DNA of 64,000 nt from Drosophila miranda. Lineage: Eukaryota; Arthropoda; Insecta; Diptera; Drosophilidae. Under the pieces are notes generated by a model, which worked only from the letters and a program-made list of their open reading frames with translations, was not told the DNA's origin and made no database searches. The stretch covers positions 18,060,913-18,124,912 of the forward strand of contig NC_046677.1 in assembly GCF_003369915.1 (NCBI RefSeq). The letters run 5' to 3'. Shown here one piece after another: positions 10,782 through 22,804 of the stretch. The position numbers and the translations under genes are program-made. Every line of letters begins with the position of its first letter. Within the stretch, counting starts at the first letter, position 1.

Positions 10782-13319
10782 GCCGATACAGGCAGGTTCC
10801 AGGTCATACTCATCATTAGATTGCAACCACTTCGGCAAACAGGCAGGCAGGCACCCAAATTACAGCTGTAATAATATTTTTGACCAAGATTACATGACTT
10901 CCCTCTATACCCGCTCCCCACAAGAGGCTTTGAAAGAGTCGGCCCAAATCGTTAAATTTTCTCTTTGAAACATTTTGTATGCCTGTGACATTCAAAATTG
11001 ATAAGTTTACCATTGCTATTGAGGTTGAAAAGCCTCAGAAACATTACGATAACCCCCAATATATTTCCGGATATTCGATAAGCATTCTTTTTTGGTCATT
11101 TCCTTTTCGCGAAAAACACAAAATGTATAGCAATAAGCCACACACTGCACCAGCACCCTTACGCACTATTACATAGACGCATCAACCCACAAGATCGTAT
11201 CGTACGCAAAGCAACATAAGGAAGTAATGCATAATGCAAGGCCTAGTTTTAAGCAGAAATATAAAGAAAAGGATATGCCAGAGGAGCACTCTTAGGAAAG
11301 AAAAAGAATATTAATAATTATAAATATAGCTAAAGTAATAAATTTATAAATGAATTATTAATTATAGTGAGCGTTTGATGTACATTTCTATGTCTGCCCC
11401 AAGCAAGCAAGCAAACAAACAAAATCCCCTTCCTTGCAAATATATTCGAACAACGTTTTGAGATTCATGTGAGCAGAATGAAAAGATTTTAAAAGATTAT
11501 ACCTATTATTATACCTTTAACCATTTTTATGAAAGTTGTTTTATCTATTAGTTGATACATACATATAAATGCTTATATGTGCTATATTCCAAGTGCATAT
11601 GCAGAACTTGTGTAATTCAGAAGATTTGAACTAAGTAGGACACGAAGGATGATACATTTTGAATGGGACAAAAACAAAACGAAAAACAATTGAACACCGA
11701 ACAAACAAACGCGATCTTAAATCTGTACATACATTTTTGTTCTTCTTACGCATGAAAAATATATATATAAATAAAACGTGTATGAGCGTTAACATTTAAC
11801 ATTTGTTGTCTATCTTTGACCAGGCCCAGGTTGGTCTTCATTTCTTATTAGAGAGTTATGTAATGTTGTACAGAAGTGTTCAATGCAGAAGGTGCACTAC
11901 TAGTGGCTAGTACAAGGATATCCAGCAGGATCGGATCGGTACGTGAGAAACCAGACAGTATTAAAGAAGCAGCCAGATTCCCCGGAACAGAGGGATCTAC
12001 TTAACTTGATCAGAACCAATGCATACCTCAGCCGCATTTGTTTTTTCAGCGGTTGTGTAACAAATTCAAGTCCATATTCAAATAACATATACGAATGTAT
12101 CTACAGTTGCCCCACTACCACCACGCAAATAGGCTTATTCAAAGGCAAATAGTCGTCCGAATGACTTGGCAAATAAATTGGTTATCGTATAGTGGAAAGG
12201 GGGAAGATAGAAGAAGTAGCCATAGAAAAGTAACACCAGCACAAAAACCCTAGACCACCGAGCAGAAGCCGCAATTTTGGTAAATATCAATGATTTGCAT
12301 GTTCCGCCGATACACTGGAGCCAGAAACAGAAAGTTTGTTTTGCTAAGTTTTTCGGTAAACACCGAGTGGGGTTGTTCGGGCGATGATCCGAATCGATTC
12401 GATCCGACGCACTGATAAGCTGACCGAGGAGCTAGAGAGAGCGGCCAAATGAGAGCGGGGAGAGCGGAGTCGCTCACACATGGTATATCTGTGCAAGGTG
12501 CTGCGCGCCCACTCCCAATCCCGCATTGCCTTTAACTGGCGTTTGCCACTCTCTACCTCTATATATTCTTTGGTGTTTTTTGTTGCTTTTCAAAGGGTTC
12601 TAATTTCAAGAGAATGACATGTTCATACATACATGGGTGTTTAATAAAAACATAAACCGTATTTACGAGTAGGCAAGTCTCGTTGGAGACCTTCATGGCA
12701 ATGGATCACCCTGCGTAGATACACCTTGCCCCGCACTGAGACGCGCTCAATGTGCGAACTCAATCAGTCTACCTGAAATATACCTGTGTGGCGAACGCGT
12801 GTGCGGGGCATGAAATACTGGTCGCACAGAACGGCACAGCACAGCACAGCACAGCGGCAGCGGCAGCGGCAGCAAAAGGAAAACCAGAACCAGAAAAATA
12901 TACTCGCGAATAAACAAAACTACTTGCTACGTCAGAAGACTGCAAACAAAAGATATGAACGCAACGCAGCCGCGTTGCCGCTGACGTCGCTGCCAAGGTT
13001 CGTCTGGGCAGCGCTCTGGCGAATCGGATACTATAGTAGTATTATTTTCAGAGCAGAGCTTTTTCTTAGCGTTTCGTTTCGTTTCGCGATTCTCTGTGCT
13101 GATTTGCGTGCGTGTGGAGTCGTGTGCTCGTAGAGCTGACCTTAGGAGCGGAAAACTGCACCTGAATCTCGCCCATCAGCAGTGCCTTGAGATTCCACTT
13201 TCCAAGTGAACGTTCGGTCTCGAAACTGGAAAACCTGGCATATGTACACTTCGCCAGTTTGCGTTGAGGCCAGAGCATCAAATTTTTAATTTTAAAAATA
13301 TCGAAATAAAAAGCGAAAT
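10782..13319. other. Cul3 3' UTR and spacer to the coiled-coil gene
   Basis: The first kilobase is AT-rich Cul3 3' UTR, with poly(A) signals near 11337 and 11770. From 11850 to 12600 there are short open frames on both strands, none recognisable. Near 12837-12872 are CACAG and CGGCAG repeats. From about 13050 to 13319 it is probably the 5' leader of the following gene; TTTCGTTTCGTTTCG repeats lie near 13075. Confidence 0.4.
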
Positions 13320-16300
13320 ATGGACACAAAGTCCAGGTCAAATTCGGAGACACCCACGACCTCCGGGCAGCGCGCTCAGCAAACCGAAGAGGCTCCAGAG
13401 CTGATCACAGAAGGTGTCGGAATTCTGTCCGACGCTTTTGCGCATTTCAAAAATTTCCTCCTCAAGGAGGAATGCAAGGATCATGCCAATTTTAAAGCCA
13501 GCACAGAACCCATAGCCACGGACCACTATCGCCGGCTACTGGAGGAATCGCCTGAGGACCCCGGCGTGGCCCCCCAAATAAACCTCAATATAAACAAAAT
13601 ATACCTCAAGCGGCTAGAGGAGATCGACTGCCTTGACCCTAAGAGCGGAGCTTCCACGGTGAGAGGCTACAAAATCCACTCCACAGACTTCCGCCCAACG
13701 CCTAACACCAATTTTTCTTGCAGTGCCTCCCACTCCAGCTCCGTCTAATCACTTTTCAAGAGTGGGTGGACTACCTACTTCAGGCAAACGGAGTGATGTT
13801 CACCAACTTGTCGACACTTGAAGAGAAGACACTCGGAAAGGTGATTCCCTGGGTAGAGTCGGTCGATGGGGAGAGGCAGCAGACGCTGGGCGAGAACCGA
13901 AAGCTGCGCAAGGACCTTTGCGCAATCATAGAATTCATACAGAATGCGTTCCACCGGAATATCTGGGACACGGAACGCCTTTCATTGGAGACCCTGACTG
14001 TCCACCAGGTGCTGGGCGTATCCCGCGATCAGAGTTATCCGGAGAGCGAGAGCGTAAAGGTAAGATATAGAGTAGGTCAATTGATTCACTCACTTGGTGG
14101 GTACCTCCCCCATAGAGCGATAGCGAATGTGGCAGGTGCTGCCTTCGTGGTTCCTCCAGTCCCCCATTGCTTTCATAAATTTAAGATTTCTATTGTTCTT
14201 CCAGATGGCAGAGTGCATGAAATCGCTGGTCAACGAAATGGCCTCCAAGCACGATGAGGTTTGCCATCTGAAGTCCCAGCTCAGTGGCCTCGATGAGGTG
14301 GTCCAGACGGCCAGGCAGAAGATCATCATGAAGGACCAATGCATTGCCCAGCTCAATGAGAGGGTAAGTGGAAGGGAAGGTGATCCCACGACGGGGACAG
14401 GGACTGGGACTGGGGCTGAGTTTAGGAAACCTATACATGTGTGCGCACACCTACTTATTTTAATCATAGACTCGAACATTTTCTTATCAACCAATCGTCT
14501 TAATCGACAACTTTGATCAGCCTGCATTTCGGTTTTAACTCAGTTCGTTTTGTTTGTTTGATACGTATAAAAATTCATGTCACTCCTGAAACAGTACATT
14601 ACAGCTCAATAAAGGAAACAGTACTACAACTGAAAACAAATTAACACAAGAACAGAAATAAATAGAAAACCAAATGAAATCAATTAATAGCTTGTTGCCA
14701 TTGGCTTGTAATCAGCTGCAGGATATCACGGATCGACTTGCGTATGTGCTGAGGCCTAAGCCGTTGTCCACGACGGCGGATGAAGAAATGGCGAGGGTCG
14801 GGGATCTGGTGGCTTCTTGCTTCCTGAATACGCTCGCTGTGAAAGATGAGCAGGAGTGCAATATTCTGAAGGTACTTGATGAGGAACTCAACGCTCTGCT
14901 GGAGATGCATAGTAGGCACGAGGTCCAGTCCACGGAGGCCTGCCGGAATCGTCTTTACAAATTGTTCAAGAACTTTGTAAGGAATCTCCCACAATTTGTA
15001 ACTCCAATTGCTCCTTCACTCTTTTTTTTCAGAGCCAAGAACTCGTTGACGAAACTACCAAGCTGGAAAATGTTCGAAGCCACCTGAACGCTATCCGAAA
15101 CAAATCGAACATCCACGGCTCTGAACCCAACAGCACTCCGATCAATGCGGTTTGCTCGGAACCGGGCGGAAAGGCCGTTGAGGCTTTGCGATCTCAGCTG
15201 CAGACCCTCAAAAATACCAACAAGGAAATGCAAAGCAACTACCTTCGTCTGCTAAAAGAAAACAGCGGTGGGTATCTTTGATCTCTGATCAATGGCTCTC
15301 TCTCCCTAAAGATTGCCTTGTTTCCACATTTCAGATTTACAGTCAAGGCTTGCGTCGGAAAGTATGGTAAACACTAGGAATGCAGAAGTTCTCAAGGGTA
15401 TAGCCGATAAACTTATCGAGATGGTGAGTTGATTCGGTTCACATCTATATATGGGCATTTCCATGATGTTGTACTAGGCTTTACCTAGATAGCCTTATTT
15501 TTGGTGCTGTGGTTGATTTTGGGCAATTTTTCGTTTTCAAAAGACCAAGATTTTAGCAGGTCACAAAACGAGAAGTGCTTTTCACCGCCCAAAATGAAAA
15601 AACAACTAGATTCAACCATTTTTCTTGCATTTTTGATGAGATAGCCGAACTCAAAAATCTCAAAGATCATCATTCTTATAGGAGATAATAATAAAGGAAT
15701 CCGTGACTAAAAGTAAACAAAAAATCCCAGAAAAATGAATAATACCTGATTTTAAATAGGGTTTCACATCAAATATTAATCAAATGATATACATATGTAT
15801 TTGTTTAATTAGTTAACTTTCAATAGAAAAGTTAGTTTTTATTGAGGTTTTATCAAAAGATTCTCTTGTACATTTCAAATATATAATCTTGATTCCTGTG
15901 CTGAATAAAACTGTTTTGAATAAATTCCTTCCTTCTGTTCAGGGCTTTGAAGGCTTCACGTACGAGGAAATATATAATACAGACTCTACGGGAAACCCGT
16001 TCTGCGCTGTCATTAATAAATTATACGTGGACAATCAGGAAAACGTCTTTTCGGTGAGTATCAGACAATAGTCATTTATTGTTATTAACATGTCACATCA
16101 AATGCAGCAAAGCGACACAAAAACTCCACCCCATACAACAGGGTCCGCCAAAGACAAACCTGCAGCTATAACAAAATCGAAACAATCATCGAGACCCACA
16201 TCGAAAGTTTCGATGAAGCCAGCAACAAAGTCCAGAAGTTCCAAGTAACTGGGTCCCGTCCTCCTCGTTGACCCATCGAAACAGTTTGCTTAAGCCTAGA

Positions 16301-19300
16301 TAAAAGAGTAGTGGTTAAGTTGCGATAACAGTTTTCGTTACTCGCGTAGTTCAAGTACAATTTTTAAGTGCATTCATCGAGGAAACGAAACGGTTCTTCC
16401 CGCCAAAAGGCAAAGGGATTGACTTGTAAAATATACCCATAAGTAAGGTCTTCTTTATCTGATGTATGTACAGTACCTGTACACAATTGTTTCGTCCTAT
16501 TGGGGGAGTGAGCCCAAAAGTAACTTTTCGAATGGGCCGAAAAAGAGAGAAGCAGGGAGTGCTTATCATGCTGCTCGTATCACTGCAATCCGAGGCCAAA
16601 GTACATACATATATGTATATACGATTCCTATGTGGTAAATGACATTCCCGTTCGAGTTCGAGTTACAGCCACAGCCAGAGACCCTGTGTGCATCTAGCAC
16701 TCCACTCCTCCCTAGCACTCGGTTTCGAGCCTGTATCCAGGCTGGAATGACGAACAATGTACATACAATACTTGCCATTCGAGTCGTCTGATTTATTTAC
16801 CCATATATTTTGTAAGAGCCAAAAGTAAAAGATTTCATTTCACGGCCCCCCGCGTTGCTGTCTACATGCGACAAATACAAATCGCTCGCGAATGTGTTTA
16901 TTGAGGAAACTCCACTATATGTAAGTTCATCTGGAATTGCCCTCGCCCCCCTCCCCCTTCCTGTTCCTTTTACTTCGTCTTTTCCGTCCCCAACTGGGGA
17001 ATCGGAAATAGGTTTCGTGTTATTTATTTACCCACAATCGACACGCGAGGCAGGAGAACAGTGATATGCATATCGATGAGTGGAGGGAAGACTAGGGTCT
17101 AGAGATGCTCGTGAAGCCCGTGAGCACGAGCCTCACGGCACCACACTGAATCCGTACGAAACATTTGTTCCATTTTAGAGATAAGACCTGAAAGATTTCT
17201 AAGCAATGACTAAAACACGAAAGTCTATCCTCCGCATCCCCACTATGGATCATCCATAAAGGGCTTCCGAGCTCCCGATGACTCCTTCCTGTAAGTCCCT
17301 CTTCACGTGATCATCTCTATCATAGTCAGCCAGGGCAAAATAAGCACTGCTCCGGAAACAGTCGAGGAGTCGTCGGCACTTGGAAGCGTAGTCCACATCA
17401 GAATCCCGTCATCCGTCGTCGGTTGCTGTTTATTCGGATTCGGGTGGAACAAAGCCACGGAAGGCACAGGACTCTGGCCCAATACGAAGCCTGTGAACAT
17501 CATACACCCGCGCCGCTAGACTAACACGTAAAACAGACAATTTACGAGCCTTAATTAGTCACTCTCGCCGTCGCCCTCACTCTCGCTGTGCCCCACCCAC
17601 CCACAAAAAGTATTGAAGTTTCCCGGTGGCAATGCGCGCGAAAATGGAAGACGCGAAGTGTTTCGGCCTGGTCTGGTGGCGGGGAGAGCGTGCAATTAGC
17701 CAAAGAGTTTGACAGCCGCTCGGTGATACGTCGGAAAAAGTTGGCCCAAACTGTAAATTGTTTTTGAGTGGCGGCAAGCACGGACAGGGGGTGGCAAAAA
17801 CTGTAAATGTGCAAGCTGAGGCAGCGAAAGGTGCTGGCAAACTAGTTTCAAAACTACTTGCATATTTAGCGGATTTCCCTTCACTTGTAGGACAACTTTT
17901 GATGGGTACAGATACAGAGGGAACTGCAACCCTCTGACATGAAGTCTCCAACAAATCATAACAATTCATTGCCGCCAAGCCAAGCCAAGCCAAGACAATC
18001 CTAGCCGGGCCAAGTCATTCGTCTTAATCGATTTTAACATACCTATAGCCCATCATTCAGCATTCAGCAGGATCGCTCGCAACGGTTCCTGGTTACTGGC
18101 TGCTCCCTCGCCTCCTACTCCACTATAATATGCCTTTAAAAGTGTTTTAAGTACGCGTAGCCACGCTTCCCCTGCGCCAATCCAATCCAAGCAGACGGAC
18201 TGACTTACTGAAGTCTCAGTTCACTCGTACGCGAGTATGTAATTCCGTGGCAGCCCCGGCTGCCCTGGCACCCGTGGCAGCTTTATTTTCAAATCGTGTC
18301 AAACAGTAGGGCCAGGCCAGGCCAGGGGAGGACAGGTGCGGAATAAGTATAATAATGTCTATAAAACTACAGACAACCTTCGAGGGGGACTCCCGACTCC
18401 CCACTTCTGACTCCGGCTGCCGAAGTGCCAAAGAAACAGAACTTTGAAACCCGATACCCTGCCACCTACGGCGCTACGGCACTACGGAGCTCTAGAGTAT
18501 GAGTGGGTCGAGGGAGGAGGGCAGAGTCAATCAATTCGATTTGGTTTTATTTTCGTGACAAAGTTTTAATAGCAATATTATTGAAATGAAATGAAATGAA
18601 ACGGTAATGAAGCCGAAATTCGTCTCGGTGACGAGTATGTACGAGTATTTTTGGGTCTGTGCAATATGAAACTGACACGACACGAAAGGTGCACCACTCA
18701 CTCGACGCCAGAAACAATTTAAAGTCAACAGCAACAAGAAACCCTGCCAGAGCTTAGAGCACTCTAGCAACCCGTAGACATCGTTGTCTGAGAGCTCGGA
18801 CAGTAGATGTTCCGTATTCCGTCTCCGGGCATAGGATAATTAGTTACAGATTTGTGAGATTTGTATTTTGAGCATTGCCATGGTAAGCCCTAGGACGTTG
18901 GCTCCTGTCCCAGTTTCCATTTCCACCTGTTATGTACTCTAGACCGACGAGGCGGCGGACTGTCCTCATCGACAGGAGCTTGAGCACACCCTACTCCACT
19001 GCCAAACCCAATCGGAGATCTTGCAGGCCACGCGGGACAACTACCTGAGCATTATCGATGAGTTCAAGCGGGACCTTGAGGAGCTGACCGAGCAAGTGGA
19101 GCAGCAGCAGCACCCCGAATTAGAGCAGTGCTCGGAATCGGACTTGGAGCTCGAGGAACCACCCCGGATCAACATCAACAGCGCACTAGAGATACAAGTT
19201 GGCCTCAAACACACACAGACACAATAGCCCCAGACTCATTGACTGCATGGTTAACCCCCTTCACTTTCTTTAATCTCTGCGCCAATCCCGTTCCATCACA

Positions 19301-20671
19301 GAACCAGCATTTGACCGAGGTGATAAGTAGGCTGCAGGAAACGCTAAGACATCGCGATGGGGAAGTGTCCCAGCTGCAGAAAATGATCCAAAGCTACTCC
19401 GATTTCAGCAGGAACCAGAGACTCAACGATGAGATCGACGGCCTCAAGGAGGCATTAAGTTAGTTTCGATGAAGTGGAAATGAGTAGTAGGCGTAGAGAT
19501 AATTAATCCCTTTTGCCGCAGGTGCAAAGAATCAAAAGATTCGTCAGATGACGTCCTTGCTGAAGAACAATGAAGATCAGTGCGAAAATCTCAAGACGAC
19601 CTACGAGGATCAGTGCAAGGAGCTGAAGAAGTCCAAAAAGCGCCAGCAGACCCTAGAGGAATCTGCCTGTAAGGTGGAAAGCGAGCTAAAATCGGTGATA
19701 ATAGAGGTAGGAGACCGATTCTTAAACTCCATCGGAAATATCCCCACTAACAATTCCTACCTTTCCCAGCGCGATCTGTTGCGGGAAGAGGTCCAGGCTC
19801 TAAGAGAGAAGGATGCCAAAGCCACCGGACGCGAGCGGGCGTTCTGCGACCAGCTGAAGATCAGCGAAAAGGAGCTGAAAAATTCGCGGCGGGTTATCCA
19901 AAGCCTGCAGGATCAAGAGAAAGAATGGAAGCAACAACACCGAGAGACCGTCAAGCAGTTGGATGCAGCCAATGCCACCATGGAGCAGAAGCTTCGGGAA
20001 TACGAGTGCGAACAGAAGCAGATACGGGGCAAGCTAAAGTAGGTATGCCGTATGAATGGATGTACATCAATCTAAAAGCAGATTCCGTGTGGAATGACAG
20101 GCAGCGGGTGGAAGTAAACCAGCAGCAGGAGGAGATAATCAGTTCGTTTAGGGAGTGGAGGGATGCACAGATTAGGGTGGACGAGGCAAAGCGGCAGTGC
20201 GAGAAGCATGCAGAGGAGCGCATCAGAGTGCTCATAGAGGAGAACCGGACGATGGCCCTTGAGTACAGGTCCCTGCACCGGGACTATTCCCTACTTGAAG
20301 CCGAGATACAACGCGTAAAGCAAGCCGTCCACCCAACCACATCCCCATCGACGCAGCCGGACTGTGCCCGGGTCCCCCCGCATATCGACGACGAAGTGAG
20401 TGATAAGTGTTGGCTCAATTCAGCCGTAATACCCTGACACTGACCTACCTGTCACTAATTATTTTCTTCACATTGAACAATACAGCAAATGACCAACCGT
20501 ATGCGCATCCTGGCCAATATATCACAGCGCCTTTCCATCCACTCTCAAATGCTCAATGACCATTCAGTGCGCCAAGAACATCCTCGTTTGCGAAGTGCTA
20601 GCCAGAAGGAACAGGAGCAGGCGGCAGCGCTGTCGAGTCGAGAAAATTCATCCCCGTCAAGGAACTCATAG
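13320..20671 (+). CDS. Large coiled-coil protein, candidate yuri gagarin locus (long frame)
   Basis: Nine exons: 13320-13658, 13724-14059, 14205-14363, 18943-19197, 19302-19458, 19522-19706, 19770-20038, 20101-20395 and 20486-20671, giving 726 aa. The N-terminal 225 residues look globular (FQEWVDYLLQANGVMF, TLGKVIPWVESVDGER). The rest is almost continuous coiled coil, for example HLTEVISRLQETLRHRDGEV and AKNQKIRQMTSLLKNNEDQC, and it ends in a Ser/Gln-rich tail. I do not recognise a domain family. A role in a cytoskeletal or basal-body structure is only an inference from the coiled coil. Intron 3 (4.6 kb) contains the unit at 14674-16248, whose exons can also join this frame. Position next to Cul3 and UXT, plus several coiled-coil isoforms, fits yuri gagarin, which is known from fly spermatogenesis and gravitaxis, but I could not check the sequence. 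Poly(A) signals lie at 20756 and 20782. The exon-4 donor, CAA followed by GTTGGC, is weak. Confidence 0.75.
14566..14573 (+). promoter_or_regulatory. TATA box of the internal coiled-coil unit
   Basis: TATAAAAA lies inside intron 3 of the long frame, about 108 bases before the ATG at 14674. A start around 14595 would leave a leader of about 80 bases. No clear Inr is visible. It supports an independent promoter for the internal unit. Confidence 0.4.
14674..16248 (+). CDS. Internal coiled-coil unit (short form) within intron 3 of the long frame
   Basis: Five exons, 14674-14976, 15033-15267, 15335-15423, 15943-16053 and 16108-16248, give 292 aa. The ATG has a good fly context (ACCAAATG) and a TATA-like box upstream. 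Exons 2-3 look coiled coil (KAVEALRSQLQTLKNTNKEM, LLKENSDLQSRLASESM). Exon 4 is more globular (GFEGFTYEEIYNTD), and the last exon is a basic Lys/Ser/Thr/Pro tail. No family is recognised. The exon 1/2 junction, the start of exon 2 and the end of exon 4 are all phase 0, like the long-frame exons on either side. The unit could therefore be a nested gene, or a set of exons shared with the long gene: joining exons 2-4 into the long frame would give about 871 aa, and starting at 14674 and running to 20671 about 694 aa. Confidence 0.72.
16249..18942 (+). other. Second part of intron 3 of the coiled-coil gene
   Basis: No coding sequence is supported between the stop of the internal unit and the acceptor TCTAG at 18942. 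The stretch has short repeats, such as CCAAG units near 17975-17995 and GGCCA units near 18301, and C-rich runs near 16945. Open frames on the minus strand at 17550-17990 overlap in different frames and look like chance. Confidence 0.5.
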
Positions 20672-20838
20672 TCCTCGGATAGCCCATTGTTCGAAGAGCA
20701 GTCCATTTAAATTTCATTAACTAAAACCCAATTACCATTCGGCCAACACATTTACAATAAATTTAAGTGTAATCGAAATTAAATAAACTGAGTGCTGGTG
20801 TAGAACTATTTTCCCTACCCGCTACCGATAAAGGCTGC

Positions 20839-21386
20839 TTACTGACGCGCCTCCTCCTGCATCAGCTTCTCCCGCTCGCCTATCGCCAACAGAGACATCT
20901 TTATCTGGGTCCGCTTCTTGATGCTCTCATCGCGCAGGACATCCGCCTCCTTGGTGAGTATCTTGATCCGCACATCGCTGAAGCGCTCCGCCTCCGCCAT
21001 GCTCATTTCCAGGAACACGTCCTTGCCCACGTTAACCAGGATCTTGTCCATTTGCGACACGCGCGCTTGCATGAACACGTTGCTGCCGATGTTCACTTGG
21101 GTCTTGTAACCTTCCGGCAGGTGAGCGTCAAATGTCTGCAGGGTGTTCTTCAGCTGGACATACTCCATGATCTCCTGGTTATATTGCCCGATCCAGTTCT
21201 CCAGTTCCCTGAGGTCGCGTTTTAGGACTTCGTTGATGAATTCTTCGATCTGCGTAATGCGCGCTTGATGAGTGTCGGGCTGGGGGCCACTGAAAACGTG
21301 ATATTTTTATTCTCCTCTTGTGGCGTGTGCTGACATGCTTACCCTTGGATGCGCTCGTAGGCGACACCTGTAGATTTTTCATACAT
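20839..21386 (-). CDS. Uxt: UXT homologue, prefoldin alpha-like chaperone subunit
   Basis: Two exons on the minus strand: 21343-21386 (MYEKSTGVAYERIQ plus two bases) and 20839-21289, giving 164 aa; human UXT has 157. The intron (21290-21342) has a GTAAGC donor and TTTCAG acceptor. The protein shows the prefoldin pattern of two coiled-coil arms, FINEVLKRDLRELE to YVQLKNTLQTF and AEAERFSDVRIKILTKEADV, around a beta-hairpin core (KTQVNIGSNVFMQARV, ILVNVGKDVFLEMSM) that matches the YMQVDLGCNFFVDTVV type of core in UXT. UXT belongs to the R2TP/URI prefoldin-like complex. The fly gene probably corresponds to l(2)35Cc. The stop lies only 168 bp from the stop of the coiled-coil gene, so the genes converge. 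Exon 1 lies inside the triplicated unit and exon 2 outside it. Confidence 0.9.
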
Positions 21387-22406
21387 TTTCGCAGATTTTT
21401 GTTTGTTTTTGTTTGAAATAGTGATGTACAAAACATCGATGCATCGAGCATCGATGTTTTTTGCCGATGTTTACCGATGTTTTAATGTACCGATGTAATA
21501 AAAGCTGAGCGCAGTGTGACCCTCAGAAATATACCAAAATATACCGTGTCATTTTCAAAATATACTGACTATTATACATATTCTTCCTTGTTGATTTTAA
21601 GTGGAAATGATTATCACCATATGTTGATCCAAGTAAAGTGATTAAAGTACATAAATTAAAGGAGGGAATGGGACTCATTGTTGCTACCGATTCATAAACT
21701 ATTCAAAGAGAGCGAAAAAAAGAGAAAACCGATTTGAAGAGAGCAAAAAGAGCCAGTTACCGTTTCGAAGAACGCAGTTCGGCCATCGATACTATCGATT
21801 GGACGCGAGTGGTGCGCGCCAAATAGAAATTGTTTGAAAATGAATGAGCGAAAAGGATTTAAAATATACCATTGTATACCGTCTCAATTGTGTCCTATAT
21901 TTCTGTGCTTATTGATTTCGATGCAAATAATAACATACAATTTCCTAGTAAGAAGAAAGGAATACCATTAGCTCTTCCGGTACTATCGGTATTTCTGTCT
22001 AAAATTTGTAAAACCATCCATTGGGCCAACAGCTAATCGCCCTCCGCTTTCCAGCACCGCTACTTTTTGGCGGGAAGCCAAATTCAAGTTTGCACGTTAA
22101 TATAAAATGTAATTGGTGGCTCTGATTAATTCCAGCCGGAGCAGCCTGTGCATGCAATGATAAACAAAAAATTTCCCATCATTTTTCGAGTGCTTTGTCT
22201 TCGACGCAGGAAAAAATCAAAACTGAATCGAAATTGAAAGCGAGTGCAGACACCACTTTCATTAGCATTTTTAATGCTGCGTTGTTAACCTTTGCATTTG
22301 AACCCTGTCGAAATGTTTCCTGGTCTGGTTGTGTCATCTGTCAGTTCAGCTGTCAGGTCGATTTATAGGCCATTTTAATTTATTTTAGCCAGGCGTCAAC
22401 AACTCT
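21387..22406. promoter_or_regulatory. Shared promoter region of UXT and the small gene, copy 1
   Basis: Head-to-head intergenic region of about 1 kb. CAGTGTGACC at 21512-21521 is an exact reverse complement of core promoter Motif 1 (GGTCACACTG), flanked by AAATATACC repeats up to about 21567, oriented toward UXT. Near 21784-21799 two DRE-like ATCGAT cores (CATCGATACTATCGATT) lie on the small-gene side. A cluster of CATCGATG/CCGATGTT words lies at 21433-21496. Motif 1 and DRE are typical of broadly expressed fly genes. Equivalent Motif 1 sites lie at 23852-23861 and 26056-26065. Confidence 0.6.
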
Positions 22407-22477
22407 GTAAGTTTTGTTCCGTAATTTTCCATATTTTTCCTGTGAATGCTTCACGGCTCTCCCGCACAGTGTTCGCC

Positions 22478-22804
22478 ATGAGTTTATCTTTGATGCGGAA
22501 TCTTCTGCCACCGAAAAAGATGTGGACCGTTGCCGGGACTATGATGCAAGTGCGTCACCATGCCCCCATTGCTGGTCCACCGCGATTTCCAATGTCGCCC
22601 GGACAGAAGCTGGTCATGGGCGGCGGTTCAATACTGGTCATGATGATCATCCCCTTCTGGGCACTCTTCCAAGTTCCCCGTTGGTCTAAGCTGCACAACG
22701 GTATCGAGGAAGAGGTCGAGGAAGAGGCACAGGAGCAGGAGGAGGCCGCTCCGCCCAAGGAGCCGCCCCCACCAAAGGACGAAAAGAACGAAAAGAAGCA
22801 CTAA
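22478..22804 (+). CDS. Small mitochondrial-type membrane protein, copy 1 (COX accessory subunit-like)
   Basis: 108 aa in one coding exon. A 63-base 5' UTR intron (22407-22469, GTAAGT to GCACAG) probably ends just before the ATG. The N-terminus (MSLSLMRNLLPPKKMWTVAG) is basic and hydrophobic like a mitochondrial targeting signal. GPPRFPMSPGQKLVM is followed by one membrane segment at about residues 46-64 and an aromatic/basic end (QVPRWSKL). The C-terminal tail is very acidic, then Pro/Lys-rich. The GPP, Ser, then Lys plus single helix layout resembles the small cytochrome c oxidase subunits (COX8/COX7B type), but the acidic tail is unusual and the family assignment is tentative. An ATTAAA signal lies near 23045. 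It is transcribed away from UXT. Confidence 0.75.
   Translation: MSLSLMRNLLPPKKMWTVAGTMMQVRHHAPIAGPPRFPMSPGQKLVMGGGSILVMMIIPFWALFQVPRWSKLHNGIEEEVEEEAQEQEEAAPPKEPPPPKDEKNEKKH

Noticed and set aside
12651..12765. Minus-strand frame reading RVSVRGKVYLRRVIHCHEGL
   Set aside because: About 45 codons with a gene-like look, but there is no ATG, no good acceptor in phase and no known family. Probably chance.
22442..22477. Upstream extension of the small gene reading NASRLSRTVFA
   Set aside because: It begins at a GTG codon and overlaps a likely 5' UTR intron (22407-22469). The first ATG at 22478 is the better start.
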